DNA of 64,000 nucleotides, taken from contig JAFYLU010000097.1 of NCBI GenBank assembly GCA_017550025.1, positions 1 to 64,000 on the forward strand, written 5' to 3'. The notes under the pieces were generated by a model. It did no database searches. It was not told the origin of the DNA and saw nothing but the letters and a program-made list of their open reading frames with translations. Positions 47,164 through 55,550 of this stretch are shown piece after piece (the stretch's first letter is position 1; the number at the start of each line of letters is the position of its first letter). Source of the stretch: Bacteroidales bacterium. GTDB taxonomy: Bacteria; Bacteroidota; Bacteroidia; Bacteroidales; UBA932. Position numbers and translations under genes: made by a program.

Positions 47164-49161
47164 ATGATGAGAAAACTTATTACCGTTTTTGCGGCTATGC
47201 TTATGACAGCATCTGCGTTTGCCGCATCAAATGACTATGGCCTGAAATCCCCTGACGGAAGGCTTGAGGTGAATGTGAATGTAGGAAACGAAATCACATA
47301 TACGCTCAAGCATGACGGAACCCTTCTTCTGGACAAATCCGTGATAAGGATGAATCTGGATAACGGAGAGTCATTCGGCTGGAATGACGTGGTCAGGAAG
47401 CGTACAGTGAAGACAATCGACGAGGACATCGCCACAGTGCTTTATAAGAAGGCCGTAGTGGAGAACAATTGCAACGAGCTGACCCTGAAGTTCAAGGAAT
47501 TCTCCCTTGTGGTCCGTGCGTATGATGACGGTATGGCTTACAGGTTCGTGTCAGCACTGAAAGCACCGTTCAATGTGAAGGAAGAAGTGGCGCAGTTCAA
47601 TTTCGCCGAGGACTGGAATATGTGGGTTCCGTATGTGAATCAGCATACTGAAACTCTTGAAAGCCAGTATTATAACTCGTTTGAAAACAGATACGAATAT
47701 GCTCCGCTCTCGCAGTGGAACAAGGAGAGGCTGGCATTCCTCCCTCTGTTGGTTGACGGTCCGGACGGAAAGAAGATCGCCATTACTGATGCGGATCTTG
47801 TGAATTATCCGGGAATGTATCTTTATAACGGTGACGCTGATTTCTGCCTTGAGGGAAGATTTGCTCCATATCCGAAGGATGTGCAGCAGGGCGGACACAA
47901 CAGGCTCCAGATGCTCGTAAAGAGCAGTGAGCCATATATCGCAAGATGCGAGGGTGCGACCGAGTTCCCTTGGAGAGTCATTGCAGTTTCCGAGAAAGAT
48001 GTGCAGATGGCTGACAATGACATGGTATATCGCCTTGCAACACCTGCAGATCCTGCTGCCGACTGGAGCTGGGTGAAGCCGGGAAAGGTGGCATGGGAAT
48101 GGTGGAACGCATGGAATCTGCGAAATGTAGATTTCAAGACAGGTGTCAACAACCCTACCTATAAGTACTACATCGATTTTGCATCAGAAAATGGCATCGA
48201 GTATGTCATCCTCGACGAAGGATGGGCTGTGAACCTTCAGGCCGACCTTTTCCAGGTGGTTCCGGAGATCGATCTTGAGGAGCTTGTAAGACATGCAAAT
48301 GAAAAGAATGTGGGACTCATCCTCTGGGCCGGATACTGGGCCTTCGACCGTGATATGGAACGTGTCTGTGAGCATTACTCAAAGATGGGTATCAAAGGCT
48401 TCAAGGTGGATTTCATGGACCGTGACGATCAGATCATGGTTGAGTTCCATCACAGGGCTGCCCGCACTGCTGCAAAATACAACCTCATGCTTGATTTCCA
48501 TGGTACATATAAGCCGGCTGGACTCAGCAGGGAATATCCTAACGTCGTGAATTACGAGGGTGTCTTCGGACTTGAGAACATGAAGTGGGCTCCTGGTTCT
48601 GTGGATCAGGTAACATACGATGTCACTGTTCCTTACATAAGGATGATGGCTGGTCCGATGGATTATACCCAGGGAGCGATGAAGAATGCTGTCAGCTACA
48701 ATTATTGTCCGGTGAACACCGAGCCTATGAGCCAGGGAACACGCTGCCGCCAGCTCGCGGAGTATGTGGTCTTCGATTCACCTCTTAACATGTTGTGCGA
48801 TACTCCGTCCAACTATATTCAGGAGAAAGAGTGCCTTGAGTATATTGCGTCGGTACCTACAGTCTGGGACGAGACAAGAGGACTTGACGGAAAGGTAGGA
48901 GAATATATCTGTATGTCACGCAGGAGTGGTGAGGACTGGTACGTAGGAGGTATGACCAACTGGTCTGCCCGTGAACTCGCTGTGGATATGAGCTTCCTTC
49001 CAGAAGGAGAATACTCTGTGGTGCTTTACAGGGACGGAGTCAATGCTGACCGCGTTGCCTGTGATTACAAGAAGGTTGTCTTCGATCTTCCTTCTGACGG
49101 CAGATTCGTTATCAATATGATGCCGGGCGGTGGTTTTGCAGCAAAGATTGTGAAAAAATAA
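47164..49161 (+). CDS. glycoside hydrolase family 97 (alpha-glycosidase)
   Basis: A 665-aa secreted enzyme with a signal peptide (to SAFA). The N-terminal beta-super-sandwich (LKSPDGRLEVNVNVGNEITY) leads to the (beta/alpha)8 barrel with WSWVKPGKVAWEWWNAWN, VILDEGWA, GFKVDFMDRDDQ and YEGVFGLENMKW, and a C-terminal beta domain. The Asp in KVDFMD fits the retaining (BtGH97b-like) branch that uses an Asp nucleophile, as opposed to the SusB-like inverting branch; this is my inference from memory of the family. Substrates are alpha-galactosides or alpha-glucosides. It starts 11 bp after mutS, with no Sus-type genes nearby. Confidence 0.9.
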   Translation: MMRKLITVFAAMLMTASAFAASNDYGLKSPDGRLEVNVNVGNEITYTLKHDGTLLLDKSVIRMNLDNGESFGWNDVVRKRTVKTIDEDIATVLYKKAVVENNCNELTLKFKEFSLVVRAYDDGMAYRFVSALKAPFNVKEEVAQFNFAEDWNMWVPYVNQHTETLESQYYNSFENRYEYAPLSQWNKERLAFLPLLVDGPDGKKIAITDADLVNYPGMYLYNGDADFCLEGRFAPYPKDVQQGGHNRLQMLVKSSEPYIARCEGATEFPWRVIAVSEKDVQMADNDMVYRLATPADPAADWSWVKPGKVAWEWWNAWNLRNVDFKTGVNNPTYKYYIDFASENGIEYVILDEGWAVNLQADLFQVVPEIDLEELVRHANEKNVGLILWAGYWAFDRDMERVCEHYSKMGIKGFKVDFMDRDDQIMVEFHHRAARTAAKYNLMLDFHGTYKPAGLSREYPNVVNYEGVFGLENMKWAPGSVDQVTYDVTVPYIRMMAGPMDYTQGAMKNAVSYNYCPVNTEPMSQGTRCRQLAEYVVFDSPLNMLCDTPSNYIQEKECLEYIASVPTVWDETRGLDGKVGEYICMSRRSGEDWYVGGMTNWSARELAVDMSFLPEGEYSVVLYRDGVNADRVACDYKKVVFDLPSDGRFVINMMPGGGFAAKIVKK

Positions 49162-49242
49162 CGCTGTTTGATTAAAAATCATTACCTTTAGGGGTTGTAA
49201 AAGCGAAATTTATAATAAATAACTCTTAAAATATTAATAATC

Positions 49243-50616
49243 ATGGAATTACCTTTCGCGGAAGCGTATAAGATCAAAATGGTAGAGCCTCTTCGCAAGA
49301 GCACACGCGAGGAGCGCGAGCAGTGGATCAAAGAGGCTGACTACAACCTCTTCCAGCTTAAATCAGACCAGGTTTATATTGACTGTCTCACAGACTCTGG
49401 TACAGGTGCAATGAGCGACCGTCAGTGGGCTGCTATGATGATGGGTGATGAGAGCTACGCTGGTTCATCTTCATTCTTCCAGCTCAAGGAGACTATTACA
49501 AAGATTACAGGTTTCGAATATGTTATCCCTACTCACCAGGGTCGTGCTGCAGAGAACGTGCTTTTCAGCCACCTTGTTACAGCAGGTGCAATCGTTCCCG
49601 GTAACTCACATTTCGATACAACAAAGGGTCACATCGAGAGCCGCAAGGCATTTGCTGTAGACTGCACAGTTGATGAGGCAAAGGACACACAGCTTGAGGT
49701 TCCTTTCAAGGGTAACGTTGACCCTAAGAAGCTTGAGAAGGTTCTTGCAGAGAACGCTGACAAGGTTCCTTTCATCATCGTTACTGTAACAAACAACACA
49801 GCCGGAGGACAGCCTGTATCTATGCAGAATCTTCGTGAGGTTCGTGCTATCGCTGACAAGTATGGCAAGCGCGTGGTGTTTGACTCGGCTCGTTTCGTGG
49901 AGAACGCATACTTCATCCGCACTCGTGAGGAAGGTTATGCTGACAAGTCAATCAAGGAGATCTGCAAGGAGATGTTCTCATACGCTGACGGTATGACAAT
50001 GTCTTCAAAGAAGGACGGTCTCGTGAACATGGGAGGTTTCATCGCAACTCACCACGAGGACTGGTATGAGGGTGCAAAGAGATTCTGTATTCCTTTCGAG
50101 GGCTTCCTTACTTACGGTGGTATGAACGGCCGTGATATGGCTGCTCTTGCTGTAGGTCTTGATGAGAACACAGAGCTTGAGACAATCGAGACACGTATCC
50201 GTCAGGTGCAGTATCTTGCTGCAAAGCTTGATGAGTACGGTATTCCTTACCAGCGTCCAGTAGGTGGTCACGCTATCTTCGTAGATGCTGACCGCGTTCT
50301 CGACCAGATCCCTAAGGAAGAGTTCCCTGCACAGACACTCGCTATCGAGCTCTATATCGAGGCTGGTGTACGTGGCTGCGAGATCGGTTACATCCTTGCT
50401 GACCGTGATCCTGTAACTCGTGAGAACCGTTTCGGTGGTCTTGACCTTCTCCGTCTCTGCATCGCTCGTCGTGTGTACACAAACAACCACATGGACGTAA
50501 TCGCTGCAGCACTCAAGAACGTGTACGACCGTCGTCATGAAATCACTCGTGGTGTCAAGATCGTATGGGAGACAGAGCTCATGCGTCACTTCACAGTTAA
50601 GCTTGAAAGACTCTAA
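49243..50616 (+). CDS. tnaA: tryptophanase
   Basis: A 457-aa PLP enzyme that cleaves tryptophan to indole, pyruvate and ammonia. The N-terminus MELPFAEAYKIKMVEP, LTDSGTGAMSDRQW, IPTHQGRAAEN, DSARFVENAYFI and the PLP-lysine region MSSKKDGLVNMGG (about residue 256) are visible. It is closer to tryptophanase than to tyrosine phenol-lyase: the motif CEIGYILADRDP has Ile where phenol-lyases have the tyrosine-binding Arg. Codons are unlike the neighbours (CGT/CGC for Arg, almost no AGG), indicating very high expression. I see no tnaC-type leader peptide or tnaB permease next to it. TACCTTTA (49183-49190) is a weak -7 candidate. Confidence 0.95.
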   Translation: MELPFAEAYKIKMVEPLRKSTREEREQWIKEADYNLFQLKSDQVYIDCLTDSGTGAMSDRQWAAMMMGDESYAGSSSFFQLKETITKITGFEYVIPTHQGRAAENVLFSHLVTAGAIVPGNSHFDTTKGHIESRKAFAVDCTVDEAKDTQLEVPFKGNVDPKKLEKVLAENADKVPFIIVTVTNNTAGGQPVSMQNLREVRAIADKYGKRVVFDSARFVENAYFIRTREEGYADKSIKEICKEMFSYADGMTMSSKKDGLVNMGGFIATHHEDWYEGAKRFCIPFEGFLTYGGMNGRDMAALAVGLDENTELETIETRIRQVQYLAAKLDEYGIPYQRPVGGHAIFVDADRVLDQIPKEEFPAQTLAIELYIEAGVRGCEIGYILADRDPVTRENRFGGLDLLRLCIARRVYTNNHMDVIAAALKNVYDRRHEITRGVKIVWETELMRHFTVKLERL

Positions 50617-50623
50617 TCATGCC

Positions 50624-50642
50624 GTGCTGCCGCTGTCAGCAC
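50624..50642 (+). terminator. small hairpin after tnaA
   Basis: GTGCTG (50624-50629) pairs with CAGCAC (50637-50642), followed by TTAATCCATTTATT. It is a short stem with a poor T-tract, a weak terminator candidate 8 bp after the stop. Confidence 0.4.
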
Positions 50643-50664
50643 TTAATCCATTTATTATCAGCTA

Positions 50665-50714
50665 TTTGCCCCTATCATCGTTGCGCAAATCTGCGCAACG
50701 ATGATAGGGGCAAA
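50665..50714. terminator. 23-bp perfect hairpin between tnaA and the MATE gene
   Basis: Positions 50665-50687 are the exact reverse complement of 50692-50714, leaving a 4-nt AATC loop. It is the longest perfect stem in the window. With the symmetric TTTGCCCC/GGGGCAAA ends it would serve both convergent transcripts. It lacks a long T-run, so a role in 3'-end protection or processing is as likely as termination. Confidence 0.65.
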
Positions 50715-50769
50715 GTCTTGAGCACCAGGAGATTAGGTGCTGCAGTATTTGTCGTTGTGACTTTATTTT

Positions 50770-52107
50770 TTAATGTACGAAGCTTTTGCCGGACCATTTC
50801 ATGCTGTTCCACCGGCGTAAGAATATGAAGCCTCGGATGTTCTCGTCGAGGGCGAAGACTGCCCACATCGCTATGAGTCCCCAGCCCATCGTTATTCCGA
50901 AGAAATAGCTGCCGACCACCTGTATTGCCCACATTACAATGATACCTACGATTACTGGGTAATAGATGTCTCCGGCGCTCCTTAATGCGTTTACTCCGAA
51001 GAAGTTGAGGGCACGACCGTTCTCCAGCATAACCTCTACCCAGAGGATGGAAGCACCAGTGGCGATTATCCAAGGATCATCAGTCAGCAGCCCAAGAATA
51101 TGTCTTCCGAAGATGGCGGTGACGAGTGAAAGGCTCACAGAGCTGGAGACTCCCAGTCTCATGACCCTCTTGCCGATGGTGTATGCGGCCTTGATCTTCT
51201 TCATTCCGACCAGATGGCCGATGAGGATGGCACCTCCCTGGGCTATGGCGAGGGCAAATATATATGTGAACATTACGATGTTGACCACATATGTCCTTGT
51301 TGCAAGTGCCTGATTGCTGATCATGTTGATGAAGTAGGTGATCACGACCTGGGAAAGGCTGTATGACATATGCTCTCCTGCCGAAGGAATGCCGATCTTC
51401 AGGAGATTCCGGAGCTCTCCCCATGGGAAAGGCTTGAACAGCTCTTTCGGGAATGACGGTATATGCTTTTTGAACAGGACTGCAAGCAGTATGGCAACCG
51501 CAACACAACGGCAGAATGATGTGGATATCGCAGCACCTTCGACGCCGAGGGCCGGCATGCCGAATTTACCGAAGATGAGGGTGTAGTTGCCGATGATGTT
51601 GAGGATGTTCACCACCATGGACACATACATCGGATATTTTGCCTTGTCGGCGCTTCTGAGCGATGCGGATAAGGATAATGATATTGCCTGAAGGAAGGCG
51701 AAGCCTCCGACTATCCTCATATATGGGAGACCTTCGTTCATGAGGTCTGGTCTCAAGCCCATCATGACAAGGATGTCCTCCGCAAGAAATACCAGTCCCA
51801 GACTGATCAGAATTCCGGATATAAGGTTGAATATCAGCGATATGCCGACTACCTGGATCACCTTGTCCCTTCTTCCTGCACCGATATACTGCGAACAGAG
51901 GATGGATGTTCCGAGTGATATCACTTCGAAAAGAAGGAAGATCAGGTTCATCAACTGATTGACCACTCCGACTGCGGCCACGCTGTTGTCAGAGTGCCGG
52001 CTCAACATGAATGTGTCGACACCTCCGAGCATCATCACGAGCAGGGTCTCGACAAAGATAGGGCCTGCCAATGAGGCCAGCTGACGACTCAATTTACCGA
52101 AGCGCAT
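50770..52107 (-). CDS. MATE-family efflux transporter
   Basis: A 445-aa inner-membrane protein with 12 membrane segments and the two MatE repeats: SLAGPIFVETLLVMMLGGVDTFMLS at the start, CSQYIGAGRRDKV, and GIPSAGEHMSYSLSQVVITYFIN opening the second half. Family members export drugs and cationic compounds using H+ or Na+ gradients; the substrate is unknown. The ATG at 52107 (MRFGKLSRQ) is chosen over a TTG two codons earlier. It is convergent with tnaA and 61 bp downstream of ybaK on the same strand, so may be co-transcribed with it. Confidence 0.93.
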   Translation of the reverse strand: MRFGKLSRQLASLAGPIFVETLLVMMLGGVDTFMLSRHSDNSVAAVGVVNQLMNLIFLLFEVISLGTSILCSQYIGAGRRDKVIQVVGISLIFNLISGILISLGLVFLAEDILVMMGLRPDLMNEGLPYMRIVGGFAFLQAISLSLSASLRSADKAKYPMYVSMVVNILNIIGNYTLIFGKFGMPALGVEGAAISTSFCRCVAVAILLAVLFKKHIPSFPKELFKPFPWGELRNLLKIGIPSAGEHMSYSLSQVVITYFINMISNQALATRTYVVNIVMFTYIFALAIAQGGAILIGHLVGMKKIKAAYTIGKRVMRLGVSSSVSLSLVTAIFGRHILGLLTDDPWIIATGASILWVEVMLENGRALNFFGVNALRSAGDIYYPVIVGIIVMWAIQVVGSYFFGITMGWGLIAMWAVFALDENIRGFIFLRRWNSMKWSGKSFVH

Positions 52108-52168
52108 ATGCAACAGACAGTTTTCTTGTTTAGGTAAATAAGATAAATCTTTCCGAAGGAAGAGACCG

Positions 52169-52663
52169 TCAGGCCGTTGTAAATGAGGCTACATCTGCTG
52201 TCGAAGCCGAGACGAACCTGATCAGTTCGGAAGGGTTTATCTCCAGCTGCAGACCGCGGACTCCGGCGCTGACATAGATGGTGTCGAAATCAAGGGCCGA
52301 TATATGGAAGAAGGTCGGAAAACGCTTCTTCATGCCTATCGGAGAACATCCGCCTCTTATGTAACCGGTAACTCCGAGCAGGTCCTTCATGGCAATCATT
52401 TCCACTTTCTTGTTGCCTGATGCCTTGGCGAGAGCCTTCAGGTCCACTTCTGCATTTCCGGGAACAACGCATACGATATGACCGGTCCTGTCACCGTGCA
52501 GTACCAGAGTCTTGAACACTCTGGCGATATCCTGTCCCAGACTGTCGGCGACATGCTGTGCAGCCAGATCATTCTCATCGAATTCGTAAGGAATCAGCTT
52601 ATATGGTATGCGGGCTTTGTCAAGCAGGCGTGCCGCGTTGGTCTTTTCTATCTTTACTCCCAT
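52169..52663 (-). CDS. ybaK: Cys-tRNA(Pro) deacylase YbaK/EbsC
   Basis: A 164-aa trans-editing enzyme that hydrolyses Cys mischarged on tRNA-Pro. The YbaK/ProX fold is recognisable from KIEKTNAARLLDKARIPYKL, QDIARVFKTLVLHGDRTGH with the catalytic-pocket Lys, VVPGNAEVDLKALAKASGNKK, GYIRGGCSPIGMKKRFPTF and DTIYVSAGVRGLQLEI. Length is standard. It sits upstream of the MATE gene on the same strand. Confidence 0.94.
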   Translation of the reverse strand: MGVKIEKTNAARLLDKARIPYKLIPYEFDENDLAAQHVADSLGQDIARVFKTLVLHGDRTGHIVCVVPGNAEVDLKALAKASGNKKVEMIAMKDLLGVTGYIRGGCSPIGMKKRFPTFFHISALDFDTIYVSAGVRGLQLEINPSELIRFVSASTADVASFTTA

Positions 52664-52754
52664 CCGTTTCCGTATTATCTGTTCACGAAATTATGAAAAG
52701 TTAGGGAATAAGGCAAAAATTCTTACCTTTACAGAATGAACATTTTTAAAGATT

Positions 52755-52955
52755 ATGGGAAACAAGGCTCTTAAAATATTCTACGCCGTATTCATGTCGC
52801 TGATGCTTGTGGCGCTCGCAGTGTTTATGATCGTGCATATCCGTGCCGGTCTTGACGGACAGTATGCCAAGATACTGCTTGCCGGATACATCCTTCTTAT
52901 CGTATGGGCTGCAGCCCGTCTCTTTACCATCATCAGAAACCTTCTCGGAAGATAA
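52755..52955 (+). CDS. small two-helix membrane protein
   Basis: A 66-aa protein with two hydrophobic helices (IFYAVFMSLMLVALAVFMIV and ILLAGYILLIVWAAARLFTI) joined by a short loop, and positive ends (GNKALK; RNLLGR). I do not recognise a family, though similar short proteins are common in Bacteroidales. TACCTTTA (52724-52731) is a near-consensus -7 box 23 bp upstream. The amber-interrupted lipoprotein gene starts 29 bp after the stop codon, so the two may share a transcript. Confidence 0.7.
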   Translation: MGNKALKIFYAVFMSLMLVALAVFMIVHIRAGLDGQYAKILLAGYILLIVWAAARLFTIIRNLLGR

Positions 52956-52984
52956 AGGACGTTCTGATAATTAATCTTAACAAC

Positions 52985-54844
52985 ATGAAATACAAATTCT
53001 TATCCGTATTTGCTCTGGCGGCAGTTCTGCTGCTGGGCAGTTGCATGGTCGAGGAAGTTCCTGTAGCGGAACACACCATCCTCGCTGTGATGGAGAATGA
53101 CTAGACAAGGACATCAGTTACTGATGAAGGTACATTCACATGGTCGTCAGGTGACCAGATCTGGCTTCACACCACATCCGGCAGCGTAGTCGGAACCCTT
53201 TCGTCCGGTGCCGGCACGGCAAACGCAAACTTCACTTACGGCTCTCATTTCGGTGAGTTGACCGGCAGGGCGGTCTATCCATATAATTCCGGCCACGCGG
53301 TGTCAGGAAATGAATTGAGCGTAGTGCTTCCGGCCTCATACGACCTCGGCTCTGTTCTGACAAACACCAATGCTGCGATGTATGGCGTGAATGTGGGCGG
53401 CACCGTCAAATTCAACCATCTTGCCGGTGTGATGCGCTTCAAGTTCAAGAATGTCCCTGCCGGAACCGACAGGTTCACAATCACCCTCGACAAGAAGATC
53501 AACGGTACCTTTACCGCCGATTTGACAGAAACTTTCCCTGTCCTCGAGACAGAAGCAGCATCATCGGCATCAGAGAAGACCATCACACTGAACTTTGATG
53601 CCTTGTCAAAGACATCTGACATCAGCCTCTATGTTCCGCTTCCGACAGGAACATACACCAGTCTTGCACTTAACCTGTATGCCGGCAGCAAGTCTGTCTG
53701 GACCTACTCTAACACAGTCACCAACACAATCAACCGCAAGACCCTGAAGCTCATGCCTGCGGTATCCATGGGAGGTTCGATTGGCGGCGAGATCGAAGGT
53801 GGTGACGGCAACGGTGGTTCTTCAGGAACAGTCAGCACCGATCTTTCTGCATCAGGCACAGCCAACAGCTACATCGTCAGCGAAGCCGGTTCATACAAGT
53901 TTACTCCAACAAAGGGCAACAGCAGCGAGTCAGTGGGTTCGATTGCTTCTGCAGAGGTTCTTTGGGAGACATTCGGCACAGATGTCACTCCTAATGTGGG
54001 TGACCTTGTGAAGAATGTTAAATATGAGAATGGTGTCATCTATTTCGAAACCCCGTCAGCATATAAGGAAGGTAATGCAGTGATTGCAGCCAAGGATGCA
54101 TCAGGTAAGATTCTCTGGTCATGGCACATCTGGCTTACAGACCAGCCGGAAGGTCAAATCTATTACAACAATGCCGGCACCATGATGGACCGTAACCTCG
54201 GTGCCACATCTGCGACTCCTGGTGATGTCGGTGCTCTCGGTCTGCTTTACCAGTGGGGCCGTAAGGATCCGTTCTTGGGTTCGTCGTCGATTTCCAAATC
54301 TGTTGAGGCAAAATCCACCATCACTTGGCCCTCAAGTGTTTGGACAAGTTTAAGTAATGGTACAATCGCGTATGCCACCGCCAATCCTACGACTTTCATA
54401 GGGGAAAATGGCGATTGGTATTATACCGGTTCGTCTTCAACAGATAATACCCGTTGGACAACATCAGCAAGTAACAAGTCCATCTACGACCCATGTCCAT
54501 CCGGCTGGCGTCTTCCGGATGGTGAAGGCTATGGAGTATGGTCACAGGCTCTTGGTTCACGCAATGCTTTTGGTGACTATCCATACGACAGTACCAACGC
54601 AGGCATGAACTTCTTTGGCAAGTTCGGTTCAGCCTCTACCATCTGGTATCCTGCTTCGGGTTATCGCCACGGCAATGTTGGCAGTCTCGACCATGTCTGC
54701 AGCTTCGGCTTCTATTGGTCTGCTTCTCCTAGCACTTACTACGCGTGCAGCCTGTACTTCAGCGACAATGGCGACGTCTATCCGTCGTACAGCGACTATC
54801 GCGCGTCCGGTCGGTCTGTCCGTTGTCTCCAAGTCATCGACTAA
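52985..54844 (+). pseudogene. fimbrillin-like FISUMP-domain lipoprotein, interrupted by an in-frame amber codon
   Basis: From the ATG at 52985 the frame encodes a lipoprotein signal (MKYKFLSVFALAAVLLLGSC) and 39 residues, then TAG at 53102-53104. The same frame continues with TRTSVTDEGTFTWSSGDQIW, exactly what follows the start of many Bacteroidales fimbrillin-like proteins, and stays open to 54844. The 619-codon whole has a fimbrillin-like N-terminal half, a Gly-rich linker (GGEIEGGDGNGGSSG), an Ig-like segment, and a C-terminal FISUMP/lectin-like domain (MMDRNLGATSATPGDVGALG, YDPCPSGWRLPDGEGYG, YWSASPS, SVRCLQ). A GAC-TAG junction needs a single base change from a sense codon. It is either a recent pseudogene, an amber-suppressed gene or a sequence error. 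Confidence 0.85.
54720..54838 (+). other. variable-region-like 3' end of the FISUMP gene
   Basis: The last ~120 bp code YWSASPSTYYACSLYFSDNG and then about 20 residues to SVRCLQ, the position diversified in many retroelement-targeted lectin-fold proteins. The 50 bases 54781-54830 have only four A on the coding strand and unusual CGC, GCG, TCG and CGG codons, as expected if template adenines had been replaced. A GC-rich end and a small hairpin (TCGCT 54846-54850 / AGCGA 54858-54862) follow. No reverse transcriptase or template repeat is in the window. Confidence 0.4.
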
Positions 54845-54882
54845 GTCGCTGAGCCTTAGCGAAGAATAATAATTCTTAACCA

Positions 54883-54934
54883 GCGTGGTCAGGAAGCCCA
54901 GGCATAGCAAGGCTTCCTTGACCATGCGTTTTGC
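54883..54934 (+). terminator. terminator after the FISUMP gene
   Basis: GCGTGGTCAGGAAGCC (54883-54898) pairs with GGCTTCCTTGACCATGCG (54911-54928) with one bulge and one G-U pair, followed by TTTTG. Confidence 0.75.
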
Positions 54935-54984
54935 GGCCTCCCTCTCGCGCCCGGCGCGAGACAGTAGGCGCGCCCCGATTAACG

Positions 54985-55034
54985 ACACCTTGGCAAAGAA
55001 TCCTGCAATTCTTTGTCAAGGTGTGTCTTTTTTT
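54985..55034 (+). terminator. second strong terminator in the gene-free region
   Basis: A 17-bp stem (54985-55001 with 55008-55024, one G-U pair) and a CCTGCA loop are followed by GTCTTTTTTT. It lies 140 bp after the FISUMP stop codon and is a textbook intrinsic terminator. Confidence 0.88.
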
Positions 55035-55053
55035 GTTCAAAAATGCCTTTTTC

Positions 55054-55101
55054 GGGCATACCTTGACGAAAAAACAGTCATTTCTTTTCCAAGGTGTGCC
55101 C
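55054..55101. repeat. long-loop inverted repeat related to the preceding terminator
   Basis: GGGCATACCTTG (55054-55065) pairs with CAAGGTGTGCCC (55090-55101), a 12-bp stem with one G-U pair and a 24-nt loop. The CAAGGTGTG core repeats the terminator arm at 55017-55024, so part of the terminator seems to have been duplicated. Confidence 0.5.
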
Positions 55102-55225
55102 AAGTGATATGATGAATCAACGCAGAATGATTCAAGTCCGGAAGTGCAGGTTCTGTGACTTTTGCCTTAAGGTCTGCATTGCGCGTGCGGCGGCGTTTAA
55201 GTGAATCCCGAAGAGGGTTACATGT

Positions 55226-55251
55226 AGATTCCCGGTTGAGCCGGGGATGAC
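55226..55251 (+). repeat. REP-like palindromic repeat, copy C
   Basis: This 26-bp unit matches the mutS copy at 23 positions, with core TTCCCGG TTGAG CCGGGGA. It is in the same orientation as the mutS copy and opposite to the thyA-folA copy. Confidence 0.7.
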
Positions 55252-55334
55252 AATGAATGAGAGCCGGAGATGACTGCATGAGGAATTGCGACCGGCATAT
55301 CTCAGAATGTATGGTTATACGTGTAATCGGTGCA

Positions 55335-55418
55335 ACAGGCGGGCGGGAGGAGAGCCCTTCGGGCTAGCTCGACGACCCGTCCGGTCTGTAGTCGGCGGAG
55401 AACGTATATTCCGCCGAC
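55335..55418. ncRNA. candidate structured RNA or palindromic element
   Basis: Nested stems: ACAG (55335-55338)/CTGT (55386-55389), GGGCGGG (55341-55347)/CCCGTCC (55376-55382, one G-U), and an inner AGCCC (55353-55357)/GGGCT (55361-55365) hairpin. Next comes an independent 9-bp stem GTCGGCGGA (55391-55399)/TCCGCCGAC (55410-55418). GC content is well above the surroundings. I recognise no known RNA family, and no promoter is evident. Confidence 0.35.
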
Positions 55419-55550
55419 GGTGCGCATACCCCAGTTTGTTAAAGGCAAAAATCGCCAGTTTTTTTCCTTTCAGAGCCATAAAACCGTTCAACTTGCTCTA
55501 TTTTGGCTTTTAAACTCCAAGAATCAGCTCCTTTTTACCTTTTACTGGAG

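Noticed and set aside
49162..49242. Attenuator leader peptide (tnaC-like) before tryptophanase
   Set aside because: The 81-bp gap has no short open frame with a tryptophan codon and no boxA-like sequence.
53102..53104. Recoding of TAG as a sense codon throughout the genome
   Set aside because: mfd, thyA, folA, the NSS gene and others end in TAG at the expected protein length, so TAG is a normal stop here.
54629..54988. Minus-strand frame of 119 codons across the FISUMP 3' end
   Set aside because: It reads as the antisense of the A-poor segment (Ala/Val/Arg-rich) and overlaps a terminator; not a gene.
55086..55160. GATTCAAGTCC, resembling a tRNA T-loop
   Set aside because: The flanking bases do not pair to form a T stem and no acceptor or anticodon stem can be drawn.
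55370..55390. CGTCCGGTCTGT as part of a template repeat for the FISUMP variable region
   Set aside because: Similarity to 54804-54819 is only about 12 bases with a 4-base gap, and the flanks do not match or show A-specific differences.
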